64,000 nucleotides of DNA from Actinoallomurus soli (lineage in GTDB: Bacteria > Actinomycetota > Actinomycetes > Streptosporangiales > Streptosporangiaceae): positions 36,379 to 100,378 of the forward strand of contig NZ_JAMXMV010000025.1 of assembly GCF_024055715.1 (NCBI RefSeq), in the 5' to 3' direction. Of the stretch, positions 33,129 through 41,209 are shown piece by piece; position 1 is the stretch's first letter, and the number at the start of each line of letters is the position of its first letter. The translations under genes and the position numbers were made by a program. Below the pieces are notes generated by a model, which searched no databases, was not told the origin of the DNA, and saw nothing but the letters and a program-made list of their open reading frames with translations.

Positions 33129-34247
33129 GTGCGGCTCTACATCGTCGCGGGCAAGCGGACCGACTCCGTGACCCACGGCTTCCTGCCCGCGGCCGCCGCG
33201 CTGGGCCTCGACGTGACGTTGCTCACCGACCGGCCGTGGCCGGAGGAGACGGTCCGGTGCGATGTCACCGACTTCCGGGCGATCATCGACGAGATCTCCC
33301 GGCGCGAGGCTCCCGCGGCGATCTTCTCCAACAGCGACCACCTGCAGGCGCCCACCGCGCTGGCCGCCGCGTACTTCGGGCTGCCGGGCAAGGACTGGCG
33401 GGCCGCGCTGCGGACCAAGAACAAGGCGCTCATGCGCCGCGCGCTGGGCGGCGTCTTCGCGGTCGAGTTCCTGCCCGGCCAGGAGTCGCCCGCCCTCGCC
33501 GACGCGCCGTACCCGCTGGTCGTCAAGCCGCGCGAGGGCGTCGCCAGCGAGGACGTCTTCCTCGTACGGGACGCGGCCGAGCTCGCCGCGCGCTGCCGCG
33601 AGATCTGGTCGCGACGGCCGGGCGCCCTCGTCGCCGAGGAGTACCTCCCCGGTGACCTGCACACCCTGGAGACGCTGAACGGCCGCGTCCTCGGCTCGTT
33701 CCGCACGACGCTGTCCCCGCCGCCGCACTTCGTCGAGGAGCGTCTGGACTGGGCGCCGCCGCCCTGCGCCGGCCAGGTCCTGGACGCGCTGGAGCGGCTC
33801 GGGGCCGGGTTCGGCGCCTGCCACACCGAGTACCTCGTGCACGAGGGCCGCGCGCGCCTCGTCGAGGTGAACTACCGGATCATCGGCGACCACTGCGACT
33901 TCCTGCTCGGCGAGCTCCTCGGCGTGCCGATCTTCGAGTGGGTCCTCCGCGCCCACCTCGGGGAACCGGTGCCGGAGCCGCCGGCCGCCACCGGCCACGC
34001 GGCGGTCGACTCGGTGCTCGCCGACCGCTCCGGCACGCTGACCGCCGCGCCGGAGCGCCACGAGTACACGGACGAGGGCGTCCGGGTCGCCTACTGGCCG
34101 GTCCGCTCGACTGGGGACGTCATCGCCCTCACCCGGACGAACCGCGACTACCTGGGCACCATCCGCGCCATCGGACCGGACGCGGCCCGCGTCGACGCCG
34201 CGATCCGGCGCTTCCGCGCGCGGAACCGCTGGGAGATCACCCCGTGA
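33129..34247 (+). CDS. ATP-grasp ligase of a siderophore operon (PvsA-like)
   Basis: 372 residues from the GTG at 33129, preceded by GGGAGA. The N-terminal domain reads MRLYIVAGKRTDSVTHGFLP. An ATP-grasp core follows: YPLVVKPREGVASEDVFLV, VAEEYLPGDLHTLE and the metal-binding RLVEVNYRIIGDHCDFLLGE. It should form an amide or ester through an acyl phosphate. Vibrioferrin PvsA is an ATP-grasp protein of similar size that starts its operon, so it may ligate an amino acid to a siderophore building block. It is the first gene behind the iron box, and its stop overlaps the next start (GTGA). Confidence 0.85.
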   Translation: MRLYIVAGKRTDSVTHGFLPAAAALGLDVTLLTDRPWPEETVRCDVTDFRAIIDEISRREAPAAIFSNSDHLQAPTALAAAYFGLPGKDWRAALRTKNKALMRRALGGVFAVEFLPGQESPALADAPYPLVVKPREGVASEDVFLVRDAAELAARCREIWSRRPGALVAEEYLPGDLHTLETLNGRVLGSFRTTLSPPPHFVEERLDWAPPPCAGQVLDALERLGAGFGACHTEYLVHEGRARLVEVNYRIIGDHCDFLLGELLGVPIFEWVLRAHLGEPVPEPPAATGHAAVDSVLADRSGTLTAAPERHEYTDEGVRVAYWPVRSTGDVIALTRTNRDYLGTIRAIGPDAARVDAAIRRFRARNRWEITP

Positions 34248-35779
34248 GCCGCGGGCCGGCCCTCGCCTCCCCGCGGCTGGACGAGGCGTACCTCGCCGCG
34301 CGGGTCCTGGACGCCCTGCTGCGCGAGGACTACGGCGGGCTGTCCCGCCACGTCGACGGCGACCGGCTGACCCTGCCCGGCGGCCGGGTCGTGGGGCTCA
34401 CGTCACGGGACGGCGGGTGGGGACGGTACCCGGGGTTCCTCGCCGAGCGGGTCGTGGCGGACGCCGTCGGGCTGGAGGAGGTGCTCGGCGTCGTACGGGC
34501 GCTGGCCGACCCGCGTGACGCCGTCGCGGCGTTCGACCGCGAGTGCCGGGAGACGCTGCGCGCGCTGCGCCTCCATGAGGCGGTACGCCCGCGGCCGTCC
34601 GGTCTCACCCGGTACGACGCCCTCGCCGCCGCGCTGGACCACCCCGTCTATCCGACCGCGCGGTGCCGCCTGGGCCTGGACGAGCGGGACCTGCTGGCGT
34701 ACGCGCCCGAGTTCGGGCCGTCGTTCCCGCTCGCGTGGACCGGCGTGCGCGGATCCCACCGCCGCGGCGACCGCCCCGCCTGGTGGCCCGACCCGGGCGG
34801 CCTCGGGCTGCCCGCCGGGCACGACGTGTTCCCCGTGCATCCGCTGACCGCACGCCTGGTCCCCACCGTGCCCGGCCCGGCCGTGACCGTACGGCCGACG
34901 CTGTCGATGCGGACGGTCGCGATCGACGCCCGCGAGCACCTGAAGCTCCCGCTGCCGACCAGCACGCTCGGCCTGCGCAACCGCAGGGTGATCGTCCCCG
35001 GCACGCTCTCCGACGGCGCGCTCGTCGAGCGCCTGCTGCGCGCGATCGTCGAACGGGAGCGCGTCCCGGTGCTGCTCGCCGATGAGCAGACGTACGGCCA
35101 CGCGGACGACCCGCTGCTCGGGTACCTCGTGCGCCGGCTGCCGGCCGACGGCGTCCCGGTCGCGGCGCTGCTCGCGCGGACGCCGGAGGGGCCGTACGTC
35201 ATCGAGGAGCTGACCGACGACGTCGCGGCGTTCTTCGGGGCGTACCTCGCCGTGCTGTTCGACTGGAACGTCCTGCTCGCCGCGCGCTACGGCATCGCGC
35301 TGGAGGCCCACCAGCAGAACGTCTCGATCGTGCCCGGCGACCCGCCGCGCCTGATGATCAAGGACAACGACGGGGCGCTGATCGACCTGGGACGGCTCGC
35401 CCGCGCGCTCGGCCGGGCGCCGGACGCCGCGGAGTTCGCCGACCCGCGCCTCGTCACGACCGACCCGGAGGCCCTGGCGCGGGTGTTCGTCACGATCACG
35501 GTGCACCTGTGCGCCGGGGCGCTCGCCTTCGGGCTCGCCGAACGCGGGCTCCTCGACCTGGACACGGGACTGGGCCTCGTCCGCGACCGGCTCGACGTCG
35601 CGCTCGGCGCGTACGACGACGGGTTCCTGCGGGCGCGCACCCTCGACGCCGACCGGCTGCCCGTCAAGGCCATGGTCACCGCCGGGACGCTGGTCGACAA
35701 GCAGCGCACCGGCGCCCAGGACATCAACAAGCATTACGGCCCGCCCGGCCCGAACTACCTCAAGAGGTCGACCACGTGA
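34244..35779 (+). CDS. NRPS-independent siderophore synthetase, IucA/IucC family (first)
   Basis: 511 residues from the GTG at 34244. The NIS palm domain shows LDHPVYPTARCRLGLDERDL, a variant of the family's HPxHPxxKxRxG motif in which Tyr replaces the second His and Ala-Arg the usual Lys region; then RPTLSMRTVAIDAREHLKLP and ALEAHQQNVSIVPGDPPRLM with the catalytic loop. The FhuF-like C-terminus closes the fold (LPVKAMVTAGTLVDKQ). It adenylates a carboxylate of citrate and couples it to an amine or alcohol. It is somewhat shorter than typical members. GTGA overlaps bind it to genes on both sides. Confidence 0.9.
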   Translation: MSRGPALASPRLDEAYLAARVLDALLREDYGGLSRHVDGDRLTLPGGRVVGLTSRDGGWGRYPGFLAERVVADAVGLEEVLGVVRALADPRDAVAAFDRECRETLRALRLHEAVRPRPSGLTRYDALAAALDHPVYPTARCRLGLDERDLLAYAPEFGPSFPLAWTGVRGSHRRGDRPAWWPDPGGLGLPAGHDVFPVHPLTARLVPTVPGPAVTVRPTLSMRTVAIDAREHLKLPLPTSTLGLRNRRVIVPGTLSDGALVERLLRAIVERERVPVLLADEQTYGHADDPLLGYLVRRLPADGVPVAALLARTPEGPYVIEELTDDVAAFFGAYLAVLFDWNVLLAARYGIALEAHQQNVSIVPGDPPRLMIKDNDGALIDLGRLARALGRAPDAAEFADPRLVTTDPEALARVFVTITVHLCAGALAFGLAERGLLDLDTGLGLVRDRLDVALGAYDDGFLRARTLDADRLPVKAMVTAGTLVDKQRTGAQDINKHYGPPGPNYLKRSTT

Positions 35780-37422
35780 CATCCCTCGCCCGGACCGAGC
35801 CCCCTCCCGAGGTCGGTCACGTGAGGTCCCGCGCCCCCGTCGCCGGAGGCCGGGTCGACCCGGACGCGGCCACGGCCCTCGCCCTGCTGAACTGCGCGGT
35901 ACGCGAGCTGTGCGCGCCCGAGCAGCAGGTACGGGTCGCCGACGGGCACCTCATGGCCCGGCTGCCGCGCGTCGGCGTCACGCTGCGCGCCCGCCTGCGC
36001 CGTCCGCCGCTGATGAGCCCCCGGCTGGCCGGGCCGATCGAGGAACGCCGCGGCGGCTGGACGGCCGTGGACTGGCGGCGCCTCGCCGACCTGATCGCCG
36101 GCGAGCTGGAGCTGACGACGGGGACGGTGAACCCGGAGTTCGCCGCGCAGGTGGCGGCCAGCCGCGACGCCATGGAGCTGATCGGCCGGCGGCGCCGGGC
36201 GGGTGACGCGGACCCGTTCCTGGCGTCCGAGCAGTCGCTGGTCGCGGGGCACCGGTTCCATCCCTCCCCCAAGGCCCGGCAGGGCGCCGACTGGCCCGCG
36301 TACGCCCCGGAGCTCGGCGCCCGCTTCCCGCTGCGCTGGCTGGCCGTCCGGGCGGACGCGGTCGTCGAGGAGGGCGACGTCTCCGTCCTGGACCGGCTCG
36401 GCCCGCCCGTCCGCGACGGCTACCGCGTCCTGCCCGCGCATCCGTGGCAGCTGGACCTGCTCCGCCCGGAGTCCGACGCCATCGTCGACCTCGGACCGTA
36501 CGGCCCGGAGGCCGTTCCGACGTCCTCCGTCCGCACCGTGTACGTGCCGGACGCGTTCCTGAAGTTCAGCCTCGACGTCCGCATCACCAACTGCGTGCGC
36601 AAGAACGCCTGGTACGAGCTGTCCGGCGCGGTCGCGCTGACGCGGGCGCTGCGGCCGGTGTTCGACGAACTCGCCTGCGCGCTGCTCGCCGAGCCCGGCT
36701 ACCGGACGGTGTCCGTCGGCGGCACGCGCCTGCGCGAGGGTCTCGGGGTCATCGTCCGCGAGGGCGTCCGCGGCCTGCCCGGCACTCCCCTGCTGGCCGC
36801 CGCCATCGCCGACCCGGACGGCGCCGGCCCGGCCGCCGTGTCCCGGCTCCTCGGCGACGGCGCCGCGCCCGAGCGGGTGCTGGCCTGGTGGGACGCCTAC
36901 GTGGGGCACGTGGTGCCGCCGGTCCTGCACGCCTACCTGCGGCACGGCGTCGTCCTCGAACCGCACCTGCAGAACGTCCTCATCGCGGTCGACGACGAGG
37001 GCACGCCGGTGCGGGCGGTGTTCCGCGACCTGGAGGGCACCAAGCTGCTGCACCGGCCGTGGGAGTCGTTCCTCGCCGACCTGCCCGGCCCCGTCGCGAG
37101 CGCCCTCACGTACGACCCGGAGCGCGGCTGGAACCGCGTCGTCTACTGCCTGTTCGTCAACCACCTGGCCGAGGTCGCCGCCACCCTCGCCGACCACCAC
37201 CCGTCGATGGAGCCCGCGCTGTGGCGCGTCGTCCGGCGGCACGTGGTCCGCTGCGCCGGGGACACGCCGGCGGACACGGACGGCGCCGCGCGGCTGCGGG
37301 CCCTGCTGGCCGGGGTTCCGCTGCCCGCCAAGGCGAACCTGCGCACCCGGTGGGCCCGCGACCCCGACCGGCAGGCGGCCTACGTCCCGGTGCCCAACCC
37401 GCTCGCCGAGGACCTCGCGTGA
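35776..37422 (+). CDS. NRPS-independent siderophore synthetase, IucA/IucC family (second)
   Basis: 548 residues from the GTG at 35776. The motif AGHRFHPSPKARQGADWPAY is a good match to the family HPxxKxRxG. YRVLPAHPWQLDLL, VYVPDAFLKFSLDVRITNCV, VVLEPHLQNVLIAVDDEG and LPLPAKANLRTRWARDPD are the ATP- and substrate-binding segments. It is less similar to the first synthetase than expected for a duplication, so the two probably act in sequence at different carboxylates, as in aerobactin, staphyloferrin or vibrioferrin assembly. Confidence 0.93.
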   Translation: MTSLARTEPPPEVGHVRSRAPVAGGRVDPDAATALALLNCAVRELCAPEQQVRVADGHLMARLPRVGVTLRARLRRPPLMSPRLAGPIEERRGGWTAVDWRRLADLIAGELELTTGTVNPEFAAQVAASRDAMELIGRRRRAGDADPFLASEQSLVAGHRFHPSPKARQGADWPAYAPELGARFPLRWLAVRADAVVEEGDVSVLDRLGPPVRDGYRVLPAHPWQLDLLRPESDAIVDLGPYGPEAVPTSSVRTVYVPDAFLKFSLDVRITNCVRKNAWYELSGAVALTRALRPVFDELACALLAEPGYRTVSVGGTRLREGLGVIVREGVRGLPGTPLLAAAIADPDGAGPAAVSRLLGDGAAPERVLAWWDAYVGHVVPPVLHAYLRHGVVLEPHLQNVLIAVDDEGTPVRAVFRDLEGTKLLHRPWESFLADLPGPVASALTYDPERGWNRVVYCLFVNHLAEVAATLADHHPSMEPALWRVVRRHVVRCAGDTPADTDGAARLRALLAGVPLPAKANLRTRWARDPDRQAAYVPVPNPLAEDLA

Positions 37423-38726
37423 CCGGCCGGCCTCCCGAGGGAGAACCGGAGGACGCCGTTCGGGGGGAAGGGCGGGAACACGACGTGCCGGGGCAAAGGG
37501 CGGAACACGCCGCGCCTCGGGAAGGGCGGGGACACGCCGCGCCTGGGGAAGGGCGGGGACACGCCGCGCCGGGGGAGGGGGCGGAACGCGCCGCGCCGGC
37601 GTCGCTCCCGGAAGGGGTGCGGGAACGCGCTCTGTCGGCGCCGCTGCCCGCCTACGTCTACGACCTCGCCGGGCTGCGGGCACACGCCGCGTCCGTCCGG
37701 GCCGCGACCCCGGTGGAGCTCTACTACGCGGCGAAGGCCAACCCCGACCCGCGCCTGCTGGCCGCGCTCGCTCCGTACGTCGACGGGGTCGAGGTCTCCT
37801 CCGGCGGCGAACTCGCCCACGTACGCGCGACCCTGCCCGGCGTCCGTACGGCGTTCGGCGGGCCGGGCAAGACGGACGAGGAGCTGGCGGCGGCCGTCGG
37901 CGGCCGCCCGCCGGTCCACCGGCTGCACGTGGAGAGCCCGCAGGAGCTGCTGCGTCTCGCCGCGCTGCGCCGGGAGACGGACGTGCTGCTGCGGATCAAC
38001 CTGCCGGTCGCGATCAGCGGTGCCGCCCTGCGGATGAGCGGCCCCTTCGGCATGGACCCCGAAGCCCTCGGCACCTGCCTGGACCTCCTGGAGCGGGCGC
38101 CCTGGGTACGGCTGCGCGGCCTGCACGCGCACCTGGCGTCCGGGCTGGCGGCCGCGCCGCTGCTGGAGGTCGCCGCCCAGGTCCTCGGGTGGGCGCGGAC
38201 CTGGATGGAGGGGCCGAAGGAGGTGACCCTGGGCGGTGGCATGGCCGTCGACTACCGCGCCCCCGACGCCCGTTTCGACTGGGCGGCGTACGGGGCGGGG
38301 CTGGCGTCGCTGCGCCGGGCCGAGGAGACCCTGCGGATCGAACCCGGCCGCGCGCTGACCGCCTACTGCGGGTGGTACGTCACGGACGTGCTGGACGTGA
38401 AGCGGTCCCACGGCGAGTGGTACGCCGTGCTGCGCGGCGGCACCCATCACCTGCGGACCCCGGTGACGAAGGGCCACGACCAGCCGTTCACGGTGCTGCC
38501 CGCGGAGGGCGGCCCCGCGCGCGGCGGGCCGGTCGCGAGCGGCCCGGTGACGCTCGTCGGGCAGTTGTGCACGCCGAAGGACGTGTTCGCCCGGCAGGTG
38601 CCGGTGGACCGGCTCGCCGTCGGCGACGTGGTGGCCTTCGCCCTGGCCGGCGCGTACGCCTGGAACATCTCCCACCACGATTTCCTGATGCACCCGAAAC
38701 CGGCCTTCGCCTACGTCGACCTTTGA
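37419..38726 (+). CDS. Fold-type III PLP decarboxylase of the siderophore operon (PvsE/SbnH-like)
   Basis: 435 residues from the GTG at 37419. The alanine-racemase/DAP-decarboxylase fold binds PLP through Lys106 (LYYAAKANPDPRL). Further motifs are GVEVSSGGELAHVRA, GLHAHLASGL, GGGMAVDY and IEPGRALTAYCGWYV; QLCTPKDVFARQV carries the active-site Cys region. In vibrioferrin PvsE and staphyloferrin B SbnH the enzyme decarboxylates an amino acid or an amino-acid-citrate adduct. The first 60 residues are a low-complexity extension of five near-identical nine-residue repeats, not part of the fold. It ends the operon. Confidence 0.9.
   Translation: MTGRPPEGEPEDAVRGEGREHDVPGQRAEHAAPREGRGHAAPGEGRGHAAPGEGAERAAPASLPEGVRERALSAPLPAYVYDLAGLRAHAASVRAATPVELYYAAKANPDPRLLAALAPYVDGVEVSSGGELAHVRATLPGVRTAFGGPGKTDEELAAAVGGRPPVHRLHVESPQELLRLAALRRETDVLLRINLPVAISGAALRMSGPFGMDPEALGTCLDLLERAPWVRLRGLHAHLASGLAAAPLLEVAAQVLGWARTWMEGPKEVTLGGGMAVDYRAPDARFDWAAYGAGLASLRRAEETLRIEPGRALTAYCGWYVTDVLDVKRSHGEWYAVLRGGTHHLRTPVTKGHDQPFTVLPAEGGPARGGPVASGPVTLVGQLCTPKDVFARQVPVDRLAVGDVVAFALAGAYAWNISHHDFLMHPKPAFAYVDL
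37467..37601 (+). repeat. 27-bp coding minisatellite in the decarboxylase gene
   Basis: Five tandem 27-base units encode residues 17-60 as EGREHDVPG, QRAEHAAPR, EGRGHAAPG, EGRGHAAPG and EGAERAAP. The third and fourth units are almost identical in DNA. The array gives the enzyme a disordered N-terminal tail and is a multiple of three bases, so changes in copy number keep the frame. Confidence 0.85.
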
Positions 38727-38736
38727 TCGCGGCGGA

Positions 38737-38755
38737 GATATCCTCGGAGGATATC
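38737..38755. terminator. Small hairpin after the siderophore operon
   Basis: GATATCCT and AGGATATC pair across CGG just after the decarboxylase stop and 44 bases before the glycosyltransferase start. It may be a weak terminator or an operator for the next gene. Confidence 0.4.
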
Positions 38756-38799
38756 GAGCCCCCCGACATCCGACGGCGGTTGTCGCTTCAGGGGGCGGT

Positions 38800-39882
38800 A
38801 TGCAGTCGATATGCCTGTGCATGATCGTAAAAGACGAGGCGAAGGTCATCGAGCGCTGCCTTCGTTCCGTACGCGACCTCATCGACCATTGGGTCATCTC
38901 CGACACCGGGTCCACCGACGGGACACAGGGACTGATCCGCGAGACGCTCGACGGGGTTCCCGGTGAACTGCTCCAGGAGGACTGGGTCGACTTCGGGCAC
39001 AATCGCACGCTGAACATCCAGCAGGCGTACGGCAAGGCCGACTATCTCCTCCTCATCGACGCGGACATGGTCGTACGGCGTGACGGCGACCTTCCGGAAT
39101 TGACCGCTGATTCCTATATGTTGCGTCACTCCGGCGAGCTGGAATACCGCATCAAGCGTCTCGTCAGAGGTGACATCAAGTGGTATTACGTGGGGTCGAC
39201 GCATGAGTACCTGACCACCGACGATCGGGATAACGCGGTCAACCTCGACGCCCTCATCATCGACCATTTCGCCGACGGCGGCTCGCGCGGCGACAAGTTC
39301 GAGCGGGACGCGCGCCTCCTCCGCGCGGAACTCGACCGCGATCCCGGCAATTCCCGCGCGGTCTTCTACCTCGCGCAGACGATGCGCGACATGGGCGACG
39401 CACGAGCGGCACTGGACCTCTACGAACGGCGCGCCGCGATGAACGACTGGCCGGAGGAGGTCTATTACTCCCTGCTCCAGGCCGGGATCCTCCGGGCCGA
39501 GACCGGTGACTGGCCCGGGGCCATGGACGCCCTCGTGCGCGCGTGGGAGTTCCGGCCGGGGCGGCTGGAGGCGTGTTACGAACTGGCCTCGCGCCTCCGC
39601 CAGATGGATCGCCACCAGGCCGCGTACGCGTTCGCCCGCGCCGGCCTGAACCGCCGCGAGCCCGACGACTGGCTGTTCGTCCAGCCGTGGGTGTACCGCT
39701 GGGGGCTGCTGTTCGAGTACTCCATCGCCGCGTACTGGGTCGGTGACGTGCGGGGCTCGCTGGAGGCGTGCGACCGGCTGCTGGCCATGCCGGAGCTCCC
39801 CGACGCCTTCCGGGAGCAGACCCGCGTCAACCGGGGATACGCCGCCCGCGCCCTCGCCGGGACACGGCGTCGAGTCACCTAA
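38800..39882 (+). CDS. Family 2 glycosyltransferase with TPR-like C-terminus
   Basis: 360 residues. The GT-A domain begins MQSICLCMIVKDEAKVIERC and has WVISDTGSTDGTQGLI and the metal-binding LLLIDADMVV (DxD). The C-terminal half (about 165-350) is helical with TPR-like repeats (NSRAVFYLAQTMRDMGDARA, VYYSLLQAGILRAETGDWPG). This layout is shared by SunS-type S-glycosyltransferases of glycocins and by many uncharacterised enzymes. No precursor peptide gene is visible nearby. It follows the siderophore operon by 73 bases but has no obvious role in it. Confidence 0.85.
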   Translation: MQSICLCMIVKDEAKVIERCLRSVRDLIDHWVISDTGSTDGTQGLIRETLDGVPGELLQEDWVDFGHNRTLNIQQAYGKADYLLLIDADMVVRRDGDLPELTADSYMLRHSGELEYRIKRLVRGDIKWYYVGSTHEYLTTDDRDNAVNLDALIIDHFADGGSRGDKFERDARLLRAELDRDPGNSRAVFYLAQTMRDMGDARAALDLYERRAAMNDWPEEVYYSLLQAGILRAETGDWPGAMDALVRAWEFRPGRLEACYELASRLRQMDRHQAAYAFARAGLNRREPDDWLFVQPWVYRWGLLFEYSIAAYWVGDVRGSLEACDRLLAMPELPDAFREQTRVNRGYAARALAGTRRRVT

Positions 39883-39892
39883 TCGGGCTGGA

Positions 39893-39902
39893 CTTATATA
39901 AG
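39893..39902. promoter_or_regulatory. Palindrome upstream of the ArsR-type gene
   Basis: CTTATATAAG, a perfect 10-bp AT-rich palindrome in otherwise GC-rich DNA, lies 23 bases upstream of the ArsR-type gene start. It could be the repressor's operator or the promoter -10 region. Confidence 0.45.
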
Positions 39903-39925
39903 GGTGCACTGATATTTTCCCCGGC

Positions 39926-40294
39926 GTGCACGCATTCGATGTGCTCGGGGATCCCGTTCGCCGCAGGATCCTCGAGCTCCTCGCCGACGGGGAGATGACC
40001 TCCGGCGCGGTCTGTGCCGTGATCCGTGCGGAGTTCGGCATCTCCCAGCCGGCGGTCTCCCAGCACCTGAAGGTGCTGCGCGACTCCGGCTTCGCCACGG
40101 TGCGCCCGGACGGCGCCCGGCGCCTCTACGCGGTGAACTCCGGCCCCCTCCAGGAGGTCGACGCCTGGCTCGACCGGTTCCGGCGCTACTGGACGCCGCC
40201 CCTCGAAGCCCTGGCGACGGAGCTCGCCCGTGGCAGGCGCGAGCGCCGCCGCCGGACCGATGACGGGCCCCACCCGGAAGAAGGGAAACCCTGA
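39926..40294 (+). CDS. ArsR-family winged-helix repressor
   Basis: 122 residues from the GTG at 39926. MHAFDVLGDPVRRRILELLA and FGISQPAVSQHLKVLRDSGF give the winged helix; RPDGARRLYAVNSGPLQEVD follows as in ArsR proteins paired with SRPBCC partners. No cysteine metal site is present. Its stop overlaps the AHSA1 gene start (TGATG), the usual two-gene arrangement of such repressors with an AHSA1 protein. Confidence 0.92.
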   Translation: MHAFDVLGDPVRRRILELLADGEMTSGAVCAVIRAEFGISQPAVSQHLKVLRDSGFATVRPDGARRLYAVNSGPLQEVDAWLDRFRRYWTPPLEALATELARGRRERRRRTDDGPHPEEGKP

Positions 40295-40938
40295 TGGACG
40301 TCACCCACCAGATCAACGCGGTCCGCCGGAAGGTCGGCAGCCGCACGATGGAGGCGGGCGAGGCGCGCACCGTCACCATCGCCCAGACCTACGCCGCCCC
40401 GATCGAGGACGTCTGGGACGCCTGCACCGACCCCGAGCGCATCCCACGCTGGTTCCTGCCCGTCTCGGGCGACCTGCGCCTCGGCGGCCGGTACCAGCTC
40501 GAGGGGAACGCCGGCGGCACGATCGAGCGCTGCGATCCGCCGAATGAGTTCGCGGCGACGTGGGAGTTCGCCGGGCAGGTGAGCTGGATCGAGGTCCGGC
40601 TGACCGCCGAGTCCGGGAACAGCACGCGCTTCGAGCTCGAGCACATCACGCACGTCGACGACCACTGGGATCAGTTCGGACCGGGGGCGGTGGGGGTCGG
40701 CTGGGACGGGGCCCTGCTGGGCCTGGCCGGCCACCTCACCTCCGATCCCGGCGCCATCGACCCGGCCCAGGCCATGGCCTGGGCCCGGTCCGAGGAGGGC
40801 CGGCGGTTCTGGACGCTCAGCAGCGAGCGCTGGTGCGAGGCGAACCTCGCGGCCGGCGCCGACGAGACCTGGGCCCGCGCCGCCGCCGACCGGACGACCG
40901 CCGCCTACACCACGCCGCCGCAGCCCGCCGGCTCCTGA
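40294..40938 (+). CDS. SRPBCC / AHSA1-like protein
   Basis: 214 residues. The START-like fold is seen in TVTIAQTYAAPIEDVWDACT, ERIPRWFLPVSGDLRLGGRY, NEFAATWEFAGQVSWIEVRL and STRFELEHITHVDDHWDQFG. The family binds hydrophobic ligands or activates Hsp90-like chaperones; here the partner is only the ArsR-type repressor with which it is translationally coupled. Its ligand is unknown. Confidence 0.9.
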   Translation: MDVTHQINAVRRKVGSRTMEAGEARTVTIAQTYAAPIEDVWDACTDPERIPRWFLPVSGDLRLGGRYQLEGNAGGTIERCDPPNEFAATWEFAGQVSWIEVRLTAESGNSTRFELEHITHVDDHWDQFGPGAVGVGWDGALLGLAGHLTSDPGAIDPAQAMAWARSEEGRRFWTLSSERWCEANLAAGADETWARAAADRTTAAYTTPPQPAGS

Positions 40939-41209
40939 ACCCCCACCCCGATCACACCGTCCTCCCCGCCCGGCGGCGGAGCGCGAGCGAACGTCCGTTC
41001 CCGGCTCTGCGATGAAAGCTTCACGGTCCTGGCAGGCGCTGACCTGCGTGAACTCCGGCGCGAATCCGACTCGGTTGACGCTCCGCCGACGCCGTCTCCA
41101 CGATGACCGGCACACGCACCTCGATCCGCCGGCGTGATCGGGGATCCTCCGCCCCCTTCCGGTATCGACGCGGTTGCACATCGGAGTTCCTTCACGGAAA
41201 GGACGGGTA

